Of a stretch of DNA of 33,483 nt, positions 7,535 through 16,900 are shown in pieces (the first letter of the stretch is position 1; every line of letters begins with the position of its first letter). The notes beneath the pieces are model-generated. The model was not told the origin of the DNA and made no database searches. It was given only the letters and a program-made list of their open reading frames with translations. A program made the position numbers and the translations under genes. Source of the DNA: Verrucomicrobiaceae bacterium (GTDB taxonomy: Bacteria; Verrucomicrobiota; Verrucomicrobiia; Verrucomicrobiales; Akkermansiaceae). Location: NCBI GenBank assembly GCA_005787565.1, contig SYAP01000037.1, positions 1 through 33,483 on the forward strand. The letters are read 5' to 3'.

Positions 7535-8036
7535 AAGCTATACTGATTCTATGGATTTAAGAAAATCACAAAATGGAAAATTATTCTTTCCGTTTTTTCG
7601 TCGAAATATCAGCGGACTGGTGATGTAGATTCGATAGGAAAACTCCTTCTCACTTGCAAGCTCGAAATCATCCACGCCCTACGTGTCCCTTCCAATTCCC
7701 TTTGTCGCCACCAATTGATCCACCCGCACTCGAAGCCTACACCATCCCCGGCATGACCGAATCCCGCCTCCCTCCCAAAACCGCCGGCATCCCATTCCTC
7801 CACAACTACCAAAGACTCCCCGAACTCTCCCTAGCTCCCATCGCCACACAGCAGAGCAACGACTTCCGCCCGCAAACATTCCCATCGCGAATCAGCCACC
7901 CTCACCGCCGCTACGACCACCCACCCGAGCCATCCCATCCGGGCCTATCGTTCCCCAGTTCACCACATTCTCAGCATCCCTCTCCCAACATCCCAACTCT
8001 AGACATCCGCCCCAGCTCCGCCTATCCTCAGCACCG
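7535..8036. other. Gene-poor stretch with the third ddl 3'-end copy
   Basis: About 500 nt without a supportable gene. 7535-7640 is AT-rich and upstream of the orphan minus-strand gene. Composition then returns to high GC near 7650. 7726-7832 is the third ddl-end copy. 7833-8036 has an open frame of Pro/Ser/His-rich composition that looks like non-coding high-GC sequence. Confidence 0.6.
7726..7832 (+). repeat. ddl 3'-end repeat, copy 3 (diverged)
   Basis: In the ddl frame this reads ALEAYTIPGMTESRLPPKTAGIPF and then PELSLAPI, against LEANTIPGMTETSLLPK and AELSLTL in the intact Ddl. The metal-ligand Asn is Tyr, three Ala codons are lost and the stop codon is gone. It is clearly more decayed than copy 2, as expected of the oldest copy in a series. 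The match starts a little further upstream (LEA) than copy 2. Confidence 0.8.
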
Positions 8037-8450
8037 ATGCACGCCCTGTCCAACCACCTGTTCTGGGATGTGAACCGGTAAGAAATCCACCCTGTCACAC
8101 ACGCCGCGTGGCTCACCCACCGCGTGCTCGAATACGGCCGCTGGGCGGACTGGCAGATCCTCGTCTCCGAATACGGCAAACCACGCCTGGCCGATCTCGC
8201 CACAAGCCTCCGCACCCTCTCCCCGAAATCCCTCGCCTTCTGCAGCGCGTGGTTCGAACTCCCCCAATCCGCTTTCCGATGCTCCACGTCCATGCCGTCC
8301 CGCAACCCGCAACCTCCCTCTTGCAACGGCTCCTCTCCCGCGATGCACTCAAGCCCTTCGCCCTCGGTGAAGGCACCTCTCTCGCCCTCCGCTTCGGCCA
8401 TCGTCTCTCGGTGGATCTCGACTACTTCACCCTTGTCGAATTCCACCTAA
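8037..8450 (+). pseudogene. AbiEi/DUF6922-like antitoxin remnant with in-frame stop
   Basis: ATG 8037 begins MHALSNHLFWDVNR and is stopped by TAA at 8079-8081. The same frame continues with EIHPVTHAAWLTHRVLEYGRWADW, then LVSEYGKPRLADL and LSPKSLAFCSAWFELPQSAFRC. HLFWDV, the R-x-L-x-x-G-x-x-x-D-W block and the FCSAWF-P-FRC end are, as I recall, typical of the short antitoxin-like partner encoded before AbiEii nucleotidyltransferases. A single change of a Gln codon (CAA or CAG) to TAA would explain the break. Past about 8285 the frame is out of phase with the next gene and has no recognisable protein. I call it a nonsense-inactivated antitoxin. Confidence 0.65.
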
Positions 8451-8924
8451 CACCCTGCTCGAGACGCTGAAGCTCGATGAAACGACCATCCTCTCCGTCG
8501 CAAAAAACTCCTTAAGCCTCGTCTCGCACGGCGTGAAAATCGATCTCATCCGCCACGCATACCATCAGGTCGCACCCATCGACATCATCGAAGGACACCA
8601 ACTCATCTCCGTCCCGGACCTTGCTGCCATGAAGCTCAACGCCATCGCCAATCGAGGATCGAAAAAGGATTTCTATGACCTCGCCGAGCTTCTTCATCAT
8701 CACACGCTCGGCGAAATGCTCCGCTTCTTTTCCACCAAAGATCCCGCCACCGATCCATTCGCCGTCATCCGAGCCTCGCTTGGTTTGAAGATGCCGAACT
8801 CGAACCCGATCCAGCTCCTCTTGCAGCGCAGACCTGGGAACAAATCAAACAGCAGACGCCAAGCCCAAGGATTCACACGGGTCATCCAATCGTTAGAGTT
8901 TTTGGCACTCGACCTCAATGGTGA
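8279..8924 (+). pseudogene. AbiEii-like nucleotidyltransferase toxin, two frameshifts
   Basis: Frame A from ATG 8279 reads MLHVHAVPQPATSLLQRLLS and FALGEGTSLALRFGHRLSVDLDYFT, the nucleotidyltransferase motif of AbiEii/type IV TA toxins (usually GGT...DLDFF; here GE replaces GG). At about 8447-8451 the frame breaks. Frame B carries on with NTLLETLKLDETTILSVAKN, IDLIRHAYHQVAPIDIIEG and ISVPDLAAMKLNAIANRGSKK, then FYDLAELLHHHTLGEM, all family-typical. Near 8785 a second shift leads to WFEDAELEPDPAPLAAQTWE and a stop at 8922-8924. The toxin is therefore dead unless the breaks are sequencing errors. The first break falls on a CTAACA string. Confidence 0.75.
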
Positions 8925-8944
8925 CCGAAGAGTCTTTCGCAAAT

Positions 8945-8990
8945 CTCTTAAAATCCGTGTCCATCTGCATTGATCCGTGGTTCGCTTTCC
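8945..8990. repeat. Possible repeated extragenic sequence (ATCCGTGTCCATCTGC type)
   Basis: The string AATCCGTGTCCATCTGCATT, followed by GATCCGTGGTTCGC, resembles a short intergenic sequence that I recall from several unrelated bacterial phyla near TA genes. The internal near-repeat ATCCGTG occurs twice. This is based on memory rather than a search. Confidence 0.35.
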
Positions 8991-9083
8991 TCTTTGGGCT
9001 GAGACACCCCAACAAGCGCACAGTCCATCATCTACCTGTTGAACCCCTTTTAACTTTCTAACAGTTTTCTGCCACTCCCACGA

Positions 9084-10652
9084 TCACTTCCCTGGCAGAT
9101 GGCCGTGATAGAGGTAGAGCGCGCCGTAGGTCCAGTTCGGCTTGGGCATGCCGGGGAAGTTGGCCCGGTCCATCATCAGCGCGATGTAGGGCGCGGGATA
9201 CCCTGCGGGCAGGGGGATCACGTTGGGCCAGATGCGGGTGCCGTTCTCGTCGTTCCACGGCGGCAGAGTCACCTTCAGTTCACCGGCGGGCTTCAGGTCC
9301 GGATAGGTCCGGAGGTAAATCTTCCGGTCCGCACTGCCGAACAGCGCGAAACGTTGATCGCCGAACTTCTGGATCAGCGTGCCGGTGCTGTCCATCTCCA
9401 CCGGACCGGCCAAACGGGTGAAGCCGCGGTCCCAGTGATCGCTTTCCCACATGCCGGCGCGATAGGTCTTGCCGTGCTCACACAGCAGCAGCCGCCATTT
9501 TCCAGCTTCCTTGTCATACACGCCATGCGGATCCTCATGGGCTCCGTCGAGGCCGATCGGACGCGCCTGCATGATGGAAAATCCCCGCCGCGGATCGCGC
9601 GCCGAAGTGACGGCGAGGATCGTCTTGCCCTCGGCCGTTCCGGCTCCACCCAAAGCGCTGAAACCGGTCGTCCAGCCCCGCCATTCGCCCGACTTGCTGT
9701 CGCGGAAAAGATGGGACGCCAACTCGTTGCGCAGCAGACCATCCGCCATGTCGAAAACGATGATCCCCTCGAAACGCAGATCGAACACCGATGGATTGAG
9801 CGAGAAGACCCCTTGCAGCGGATGCGGCAAACCGCGGCCGCGCACCGTAATGGTGAACCACAGCCGACCCTCGTCGAGAAGCGGCGCGCCTTCCTCATCG
9901 GTGATCGCCCGGATGTCGGCCTGGCCGGATCCAGGGGAGAGATACGAAGAAGCGCCGCCTAACAGGATTGTCGCACCGGGCTTGAGTTCGGTGGCGACGG
10001 CGAAGTCCATCCGCTGAAACCTTTCGCGCTCGCGCAAATCGAGGTGCTTGGCGAAATCCGAGAAACCAACCAAAACCGACCTGCCGGAGGATTCTAACAG
10101 CAGGTTGACTCCCACCGCCGACATCTGGGCGCGTAGAGTGAGGTCCTTGGTCGCGGTGCCTGCCGGAACGGGCCACTCCTTTTCAACCACCTGTTTCCCA
10201 CCCGCGATCACCTGCCAGCGGATCATCGCTGGCTTGCCATCCTTGAACCGCAAACTGGCTGTTAGAGAATTACCATCCTTTGAATCGAGGAAGCTCAACC
10301 CGGCCGATCCATCCCCTTCGGCGTGTTGGATCACCAGATCATGGGTGGCGAAGGGGTTGAAGCCGCCAACCCAGCGCAACGACGCTCCGCCAGCCTCTTT
10401 GGCTTCACCGGAAAGGCTTCCATCCTTCAAGCTCCAGACAACACCCGGTGTCGGCTGCAACTCCGGATGCATCAGATCGAGGTCGACCACCTGCGCGGGT
10501 CGCAGCGAAGCCAGCGGGATGTTTTGCCCGGCATCGAACACCATGCGCGTCACCGCCTGCCTGCGAAACTGGATTTCATCCGGCCGCACCTCGTCCGCCG
10601 AAGCGATGGATGCACAGCAGGAAACGAACAGAACGGTCCGGAAAAAATTCAT
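9084..10652 (-). CDS. Secreted beta-propeller protein, glycosidase-like
   Basis: A 522-residue exported protein. MNFFRTVLFVSCCASIASA is a good Sec signal peptide, so the start is ATG 10652; an upstream extension to 10718 only adds a non-conserved leader. Residues about 20-240 are beta-rich with a jelly-roll-like feel (VDLDLMHPELQPTPGVVWSL, then LRFKDGKPAMIRWQVIAGG). Residues about 240-522 have repeated strand blocks with Asp/Trp turns: DEGRLWFTITV, VFDLRFEGIIVFD, GWTTGFSALGG, DPHGVYDKEAGKWRLL, RLAGPVEMDSTGTLI, YPAPYIALMMDR. These are like five-bladed propeller glycosidases (GH32/43/117 type). No catalytic triad can be assigned with confidence. Likely role: handling of polysaccharide outside the cytoplasm. 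Confidence 0.6.
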   Translation of the reverse strand: MNFFRTVLFVSCCASIASADEVRPDEIQFRRQAVTRMVFDAGQNIPLASLRPAQVVDLDLMHPELQPTPGVVWSLKDGSLSGEAKEAGGASLRWVGGFNPFATHDLVIQHAEGDGSAGLSFLDSKDGNSLTASLRFKDGKPAMIRWQVIAGGKQVVEKEWPVPAGTATKDLTLRAQMSAVGVNLLLESSGRSVLVGFSDFAKHLDLRERERFQRMDFAVATELKPGATILLGGASSYLSPGSGQADIRAITDEEGAPLLDEGRLWFTITVRGRGLPHPLQGVFSLNPSVFDLRFEGIIVFDMADGLLRNELASHLFRDSKSGEWRGWTTGFSALGGAGTAEGKTILAVTSARDPRRGFSIMQARPIGLDGAHEDPHGVYDKEAGKWRLLLCEHGKTYRAGMWESDHWDRGFTRLAGPVEMDSTGTLIQKFGDQRFALFGSADRKIYLRTYPDLKPAGELKVTLPPWNDENGTRIWPNVIPLPAGYPAPYIALMMDRANFPGMPKPNWTYGALYLYHGHLPGK

Positions 10653-10725
10653 GGATTCGTGGGTTGTTAGGCGGGTTGGGCAAACGTGAGGAGGAGGCAC
10701 TCCTGTTGCCGTCACCATCCTTTCC

Positions 10726-10776
10726 GATCCGGGGCCCTCGGATCAAGCCGGTTTGAAGGTGGAAGATTCCTCAAAC
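10726..10776. repeat. Two adjacent inverted repeats upstream of the propeller gene
   Basis: GATCCG-GGGCCCT-CGGATC (10726-10744) and GTTTGA-14 nt-TCAAAC (10751-10776) lie side by side between the small peptide frame and the propeller gene. Neither has a T-run in either direction. They may be operators or remnants of extragenic palindromes. Confidence 0.4.
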
Positions 10777-10915
10777 GAATCCTCCGTCGATTGCCAGACC
10801 CGCCTTCATGAAACATGCGGTCGTCGTTTTGCGCGGGGAGGCCGAAACCTGGCGACCGGTCTTGCATCCGGGAAATCATGAGCGTTCTTTCCTTTAGTCC
10901 CTTCAAGCCCGATGG

Positions 10916-11038
10916 TTAGAAAACCGGACACAGGGAATCAGGCCGTGCGGCGGAGGCGGTGGAACAGACAGAAGACGCGGCGATGATCCCGATGGCCAGG
11001 GAGGTGATGGCGTTGCCTCGGAAGATGGAAGATTTCAT
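10916..11038 (-). CDS. Candidate 40-residue secreted micropeptide
   Basis: A short frame with a convincing Sec signal: MKSSIFRGNAITSLAIGIIA, then ASSVCSTASA with an AxA cleavage site, leaving ARPDSLCPVF before the stop. The stop codon lies in a GTTAG string. There is no Shine-Dalgarno. It may be a genuine tiny exported peptide, or the leftover N-terminus of a larger secreted protein cut short by a nonsense change; no continuation is seen after the stop. It lies between two secreted-protein genes on the same strand. Confidence 0.35.
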   Translation of the reverse strand: MKSSIFRGNAITSLAIGIIAASSVCSTASAARPDSLCPVF

Positions 11039-11381
11039 GGCTGATTGTGGTCGAGCTCGAACAGGTTCGCTCTCTAACGATGGCCGCGTCAGGCTTCGGA
11101 CGGATGGTTCCGAAGGTCCCCGAAACGGTGCAAACCGCAGCGGGGAACGCGCCTTTCATCCCATTCGATCCGCTAAAGTTTGCTGCGGGGAAACGAGCAT
11201 GGCGCGTGCCAAAGCGGCGACGCAAGGCAATTCTGTTAGTTTGATCGAACGCTTTCCCGCGTGTTGCGCGGAGGATGGGGTGCGGGTGAAATCGGTAAGC
11301 GGCTGAAGATGTGTGACCATGCGCCCGTATCATCCAATCGCGCTGGGCGGACAAAGGTGATGTTTTTTCATCCGCACAAGG
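11039..11381. other. 343-nt gap, no supportable gene
   Basis: Between the FG-GAP gene end and the small peptide frame. Longer frames here are Arg/Pro-rich or overlap without any recognisable motif. It holds two GTTAG/CTAAC strings (11074, 11235). Just after the FG-GAP stop on the minus strand there is an imperfect hairpin with GATG-AAAAAA-CATC at its tip, but no T-run. I see no promoter that I would defend. Confidence 0.5.
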
Positions 11382-13934
11382 TCACGGCGAGTATTTCACC
11401 TCGAAACGTCCAAACGCGCGGGGCGGTCCGGGCGGCAGGAAAAAGGAATAACTCGCCCTTTCGTAGTTCGCGTTCAGTGCCTGGCTCGAAATGATGATCT
11501 GCGTGGTAACCGGGGCGAAATCGAGGCCGGTGCCGGTCTGGAGTTCATAGTCAAACAAGCTGGTGCCGATGCGGCGGATCGTGCGTGCCTGCACCTGATA
11601 GCCGTTGCCCGCAGGGCTGATGGTGATGCTCGGCAGGCCGGAGATATCCCGGGCGGGATTGCGAAACTGACGTTTGTCCGGAACTCCAGGGTTCAGGTTG
11701 AAGGCCATTTCCTGCCAGTTCAACACGCCATCAAGATCGGGATCGGACTCGGGCAGAAGATTGTTTCCACTCAGACCGAAGGAGGCGCAGTAGCTGGCCA
11801 CGGTGACATCCACCGTTTCACTCCACAGGATGTGATCGCCCTTCAGGCTCGCCGTGAAAAGGTCGGCGCGGCCATCGCCATTGAAATCCGCAGCAACGAT
11901 GGCTTTGGTGTATTGAGGGCGGATGGAGAGAGCGGATTGGGTGAAAACGCCGCTGCCGTTGTTCGTCCATACCGTGTCCGCTTGCTCACCGAGCGAACCT
12001 TGGGCCAACCACAGGTCGAGGTCGCCATCGGCATCGCGATCGAGAAATACCGCGCCGCTGCCGTAGTTTCCGCTGAAGATCTGCGGCGACGCCGTGAACG
12101 TGCCGCTGCCATTGTTCATCCACAACTGGGTTGCGGCGTTGCCATTGACTTGCAGGAGATCAAGATCGCCATCTTCATCGACGTCAGCCAACTCCACCGC
12201 CAGCGTGGTGCCGATGCCCAGGTTCTGGCCGGTGGTGGTGAAATGGTTAGAACCACTCCGCAGCCAGACGGTGGAAGGCTCGTAGTAATTGCCGGCGACG
12301 ACGTCGGGAAGGTTGTCGCCATTGAGGTCGCCGACGGCGATGGCGTAGGTCGAGCCCGCGCCAAATTGATCGAGAATCGTGAACTGGCCGCTGCCGTTGT
12401 TTCGATAAATCTGGTTCTGGCCGGGAGTGGTGAAATGGGTGCGGTTGCCGACGATCGCATCGAGGTCACCATCGCCATCGATGTCATGAACCGCGACGGC
12501 ACTGCCGCTGGAGATGCCGATTTCCTGCGGAGTGGCGGTGAACTGGCCGTTGCCATCGCCGAGCCACAAGCGGTCGGGCGCGGTGGGGTTGTTGATCACC
12601 AGCAGGTCGGCATGGCCATCGCCATTGAAATCCCCGGCACCGACCGCGTTGTTTTGCGGGTTGTTTTCATGGATGAGGACACCGGTTTCACGAAAGTCAC
12701 CGCCGCCGTCATTTTCTAACAACTGCACGATACCATTACTGGTGCCAATCGCGATGTCGGCATCACCATCATCATCAAAATCAAGCGCGGCACAGCTCGT
12801 CGCCACCACCCCGCCGAGGCGCTGGCCGGAATCCTTGATCGGACCTCCTTGATTGATCGGAACCCGCTTCCAGACTTCGGAAGGGGCACCGTTCTTGGTT
12901 AGATAATAGTCCTGATCGCCATCGCCATCGAGGTCGGCGATGGCGATATCGATCGACCCCGTCTGGCCGAGTGGAGCGGCGCTGTTGGTGAAAACGCCAC
13001 TGCCGTTGTTCCGCCATACCTCGGTGGGCTCGGTGTTGAGGTTACCGACGATGGCGTCGATGTCACCATCCGCATCGATATCCGTGAGCGTCACCCGGAA
13101 CGAGTAGCTCATCCCCAAGGCCTGACCACTGTTGGAAAAAACGCCGCTGCCATTGTTGAACCAAACCTCGTTGGCGAGACCGCCGCTCATTCCGTTGGCG
13201 ATGAAGGCATCGCGGTCGCCATCGCCATCGAGATCCGCGAAGGAGATGTCGAAGCTGCTGGAGGCACCGATGATGGAGGGACTGAGGGTGAAGATGGCGG
13301 AGCCATTGTTCAGCCAAAGGGTGTTGTTGCCATTGTTGGCGAGAGCGATGTCGAGGTGGCCGTCGCCATTCACATCAGCCACCTTGCAGCCTGGGGTGAA
13401 CTGCATGCCAAGAGTCTGTCCACTATTGAAAAACACGCCGTTGCCGTTGTTGAGCCAGACCTCCGTGGGGTGGCTTGATGAATTGGCAGGGATGACGGCA
13501 TCCATGTCCCCATCGGAGTCGAGATCCGCCAGGGCGAGGGCACGACGTGACGCGAAGCCGCTGATGAGCTGGCCGCTGTTAGAGAAATTGCCGTCTCCAT
13601 CATTGAACCACACTTCGCATTGGGCGAGGTGGCGGGCGAGAAACAGATCGAGGTCGCCATCACCATCTAGGTCCGCCATTTGAACGGCACCGGCGGACGG
13701 CAGCAGTGATGCGGTGGGGCTGATCTCGAATTTTCCCGAGCCATCATTGACCAACAAATAACTGGAATCGTTCTGATGGCTCGTGCAGGCATCAATGTCG
13801 CCATCGCCATCGATATCACCAAGGGCGCTGCTGAAGGCGGTGGTGCCTTTGATCGGTTGCTCCCAGAGGATGCTGAGATCCGCGCGGGCGGAAAATGCCG
13901 CGGCGAAAAATAGGGCGGGATGGAGGAGTTTCAT
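11382..13934 (-). CDS. Secreted FG-GAP/VCBS repeat protein
   Basis: An 850-residue exported protein. MKLLHPALFFAAAFSARA is the signal peptide. From about residue 35 to 740 there are fourteen FG-GAP/VCBS repeats, each with a calcium-binding loop of the form D-x-D-G-D-G-D-x-D (for example ALGDIDGDGDID, MADLDGDGDLD, VADVNGDGHLD, GAGDFNGDGHAD), followed by an E-V-W-x-N-N-G-S-G-x-F strand. Such repeats build an integrin-alpha-like propeller that binds Ca2+ and often mediates adhesion. The last 110 residues (NWQEMAFNLNPGVPDKRQF onward) form a separate C-terminal domain of a type common in verrucomicrobial secreted proteins. The ATG at 13934 overlaps the stop of the upstream giant gene (ATGA), so the two are coupled and probably work together at the cell surface. 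Confidence 0.88.
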   Translation of the reverse strand: MKLLHPALFFAAAFSARADLSILWEQPIKGTTAFSSALGDIDGDGDIDACTSHQNDSSYLLVNDGSGKFEISPTASLLPSAGAVQMADLDGDGDLDLFLARHLAQCEVWFNDGDGNFSNSGQLISGFASRRALALADLDSDGDMDAVIPANSSSHPTEVWLNNGNGVFFNSGQTLGMQFTPGCKVADVNGDGHLDIALANNGNNTLWLNNGSAIFTLSPSIIGASSSFDISFADLDGDGDRDAFIANGMSGGLANEVWFNNGSGVFSNSGQALGMSYSFRVTLTDIDADGDIDAIVGNLNTEPTEVWRNNGSGVFTNSAAPLGQTGSIDIAIADLDGDGDQDYYLTKNGAPSEVWKRVPINQGGPIKDSGQRLGGVVATSCAALDFDDDGDADIAIGTSNGIVQLLENDGGGDFRETGVLIHENNPQNNAVGAGDFNGDGHADLLVINNPTAPDRLWLGDGNGQFTATPQEIGISSGSAVAVHDIDGDGDLDAIVGNRTHFTTPGQNQIYRNNGSGQFTILDQFGAGSTYAIAVGDLNGDNLPDVVAGNYYEPSTVWLRSGSNHFTTTGQNLGIGTTLAVELADVDEDGDLDLLQVNGNAATQLWMNNGSGTFTASPQIFSGNYGSGAVFLDRDADGDLDLWLAQGSLGEQADTVWTNNGSGVFTQSALSIRPQYTKAIVAADFNGDGRADLFTASLKGDHILWSETVDVTVASYCASFGLSGNNLLPESDPDLDGVLNWQEMAFNLNPGVPDKRQFRNPARDISGLPSITISPAGNGYQVQARTIRRIGTSLFDYELQTGTGLDFAPVTTQIIISSQALNANYERASYSFFLPPGPPRAFGRFEVKYSP

Positions 13935-16900
13935 GGGGCGTAGGCCGGGGTGAGGCGGTAGAATTGCTTCTGCTGGCCGGGGAGGATGAAGGGGTTGAGA
14001 TAGAGGAGTTCGCCGGAGCTGTTAGGGAAGACGTCGAGGTTTTCCGATGGGACGGGGTCCCAATCTTCAAGCGTGCCGGATTTCTCGATCGGCGCGGCCC
14101 AGCCCTCGGCGGCAGCGAGGTCGGAGCGGGAGAAACTCAGGGTCGGCGCGCCTGTGAGAGGATGGGTGGTCATCTGCAAAGCGATGCTGTTAGGCGCGAA
14201 GGGATCGGTGCCGTGGTAGAACTCGGTGGCGAGGTCGAGGCCGTCGTTGTCGCTGTCTTCATCGGCATCGAGCTGGTGCCATTTGAGGTGATCCTGCCAT
14301 GAGCCGATGATTTCCTTTGGCACGAACTCGATCTGGTAGTGTTCCTGCGGCGTCGCTGCGGCGAGAGTGCCGGGGGCGAAGAATGGCGGGGCGAGGGTGA
14401 GGTCGTGGGCGGTGAAATTGAAGGACAGCGAGCCACCTGAGAAAGCCCCGACATCGGCGAGCGAGAAGACGCGCGGGTAGATGTAGTGGGATCCGGTGGC
14501 TGGGTTCGGATCATCAATGTCGGACTGCGCGGCATTCGAGAGATCGTGAAAACGCAGCAGGCCCTCCATGGGAAGTTTCATCACGAGGCGGGCGTTGACG
14601 TTCTGCGGTTGGAAGCCGCCCTGGGGATCGTGACCGCCGGGCCAGGGCAGGATGGAGCGGGTGTTGCCGGAAGTGAGGATGCCATCGGCCGCCGGGCGGA
14701 TGGCCGCGAGGGTTTCCGCGCCCGTGCCGGTGTGGAGGGCGAAGCGGTCGATTTCCAGATCGCGCGAAACGCGCAAGGTGTAGCCGGCTTGGCCACTGGA
14801 GAGACCGAGAACGAAAGTGCCGACACCGATCTGCCCGCAGCCCCACAGGTGACCATCGTGCCAGGTAAGGTCGCGCATGACATCGAAGACCGTTTCGCCG
14901 CCGGTGGGAATCGGGCGGGTGGGTGCGATGGCATCGCCGGCGCCTTCGGCATCGATGGAGCCGTAGAGAATGCCGCCGAGCGATTCGCCGCTGGCGGAGA
15001 ATTTCGCGAGGAGTTGCTGCGGGAGCTTGTCGAGCACGTTGGCACCCCAGTTTCCACCGGCGCAGAGATTCCCTTCATCGTCCTCCGCCACCGGTCCGAG
15101 GATGCTGGAGCGCGGGCCGCTGTTGAGTGCGGTGGCCCAGAGCGGTTCGCCGCTGTCGCCATCGACTTTCATGATGAAACCAAGCCCCGGCGAGGCCAGC
15201 GAGGGATCGATCTGCCCGCTGAGGATGACGTCGCCCGCCGCAGTGGTGGCAAGGCGGAGGGTCTCGACGTAGGGCTCGACGCCTGCCACGAGGTCGGCCG
15301 CGTAGCGTTTGATCCAAAGGATGTTTCCGGAGTCATCGCATTTCACCAGGAATGGCTGGCGCGGACTACTATCGATGCCGTAGAAGCCACCGGTGAAATA
15401 CTCCAACTGCCCTGGAACCGAGGCGGGGCGGGCGACGAGATCGCCGATCACGATCTGGGTGAAGGGGATGCCCTCACCGCTCGGAGCAATGCGCTGGGCG
15501 ACCCACTGGCGGACGCCGTCGCCATCGTGCCGGGCGATGGCGAAGCCTTCGGTGCTGAGGGTGACAAAGCCGCCGTCGGGATGCGCGATGGCATCCTTCA
15601 TCAAGGGCACGGAGTTGAGCAGGGTCCATTTCAGCTCGCCCTCGGCCGAGTAGCGCGAGAGGTCGCGCCCGCCGCCGACGATGAGGTCGGTGGAACCGGC
15701 GAGCGGGACGATGAACTGCCGGCCCGGATCATCCGGCGTATCGAAGAAAGCCAGCGCACGCGCCCAGCGGGTGTCGCGCCCACCGATGGGTCGCAGGCCG
15801 GGATTGTCGGGCAGGGTGATGTTTCGCGCCGCGGGACCGGGAGGGAGCAGCGGGCCACCCGCATCGATGGAAAAGATGGGCAGCGTGGCCAGCGTGGTTT
15901 CTTCATCGACGAAATCCAAGCCGAGGAAGGCGAACTCGACGCCGCCGGTGACATCCAGCGCGCCATCGAGCTTCCACCAGGGATCGCCTGCGGGAGTCAG
16001 CTCGAACTCGCCGCCGAGACGGGCGCCGATGGTGGGTCCGCCGCTGAAACCGCCGCCGCCGAGCGCGCAAAAGAGTTCCAGCTTGGCCCAAGCGGAAACG
16101 CTGGCATCGAGCTGGCTGAAGATGGCCGGTGCGGAGACGGTCGGCGGGGTGGTCTCCACGTCCTGATCGTAGAAGGGCTGGCCATCGATGTAGCCGGCGG
16201 TGGCGGTGAAACTCAGCGAGGACTGGACGGGAACGCTGAGGCTGTCAGGCGCGTTCACGGCGGCTCCGAGCGAAAGCGAGAGGTTCGACGTGAAGGTCAG
16301 GCCGGAGGGGAGGTAGAGGGAGAAGAGCGGCACGGAGAAGAGCTGCTCCTCTTGCTCTGTTAGAGGAGCGGATTGGTTGTCGGCCGCGCCCCGGGTTTCA
16401 ACGAGCAGCGTGGTCTCGGCATCGAAGCGGGTGGTGACGAGGAATTTCCGGACGCTGAACTCGTTGATCTGGATTTCCACATCGAAGCTGCGCGGCTTGA
16501 AGAACAGCGAGCCGGAGAGATCGATGGCATCGCCGATGCGGACGCGGTTGAAATGCACCGGATGGGGGGTGGTGACGGGATTGCCCTCGATGCCGGCGTT
16601 CACGCCGAAACCGCTGGGGCTGGTGGCATCGACGGTGCTGCGGATGGTGCCGTGTTTCACCAGATGGAGCAGCGTGTAAGGTTCATCGATGGCCTCGCCC
16701 TCACCGTCGTACAGTGTGAGTGGCAAGGCGGTATAATAGCGGTCCACGCCGCCGAATTCGGTGATGCGCTCGGCCTCGACGACCTCGCCGATGAGCATGG
16801 GGAGTTCCAGCTCGAAGGGGTGTTGTGAGAATCTTCCGCCGAAACCGGAGTTGATCAGTCCCGAGTGGGCGAGCGACTCGCGGACGAGTGCAAAGGCGAA

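Noticed and set aside
6244-8036. A phage or transposon in the ddl island
   Set aside because: No transposase, integrase, phage structural gene or terminal inverted repeats could be found in any frame.
10938-11354. A 138-codon minus-strand frame upstream of the propeller gene
   Set aside because: His/Arg-rich composition without domain or export signal, and it overlaps the more plausible signal-peptide frame at 10916-11038.
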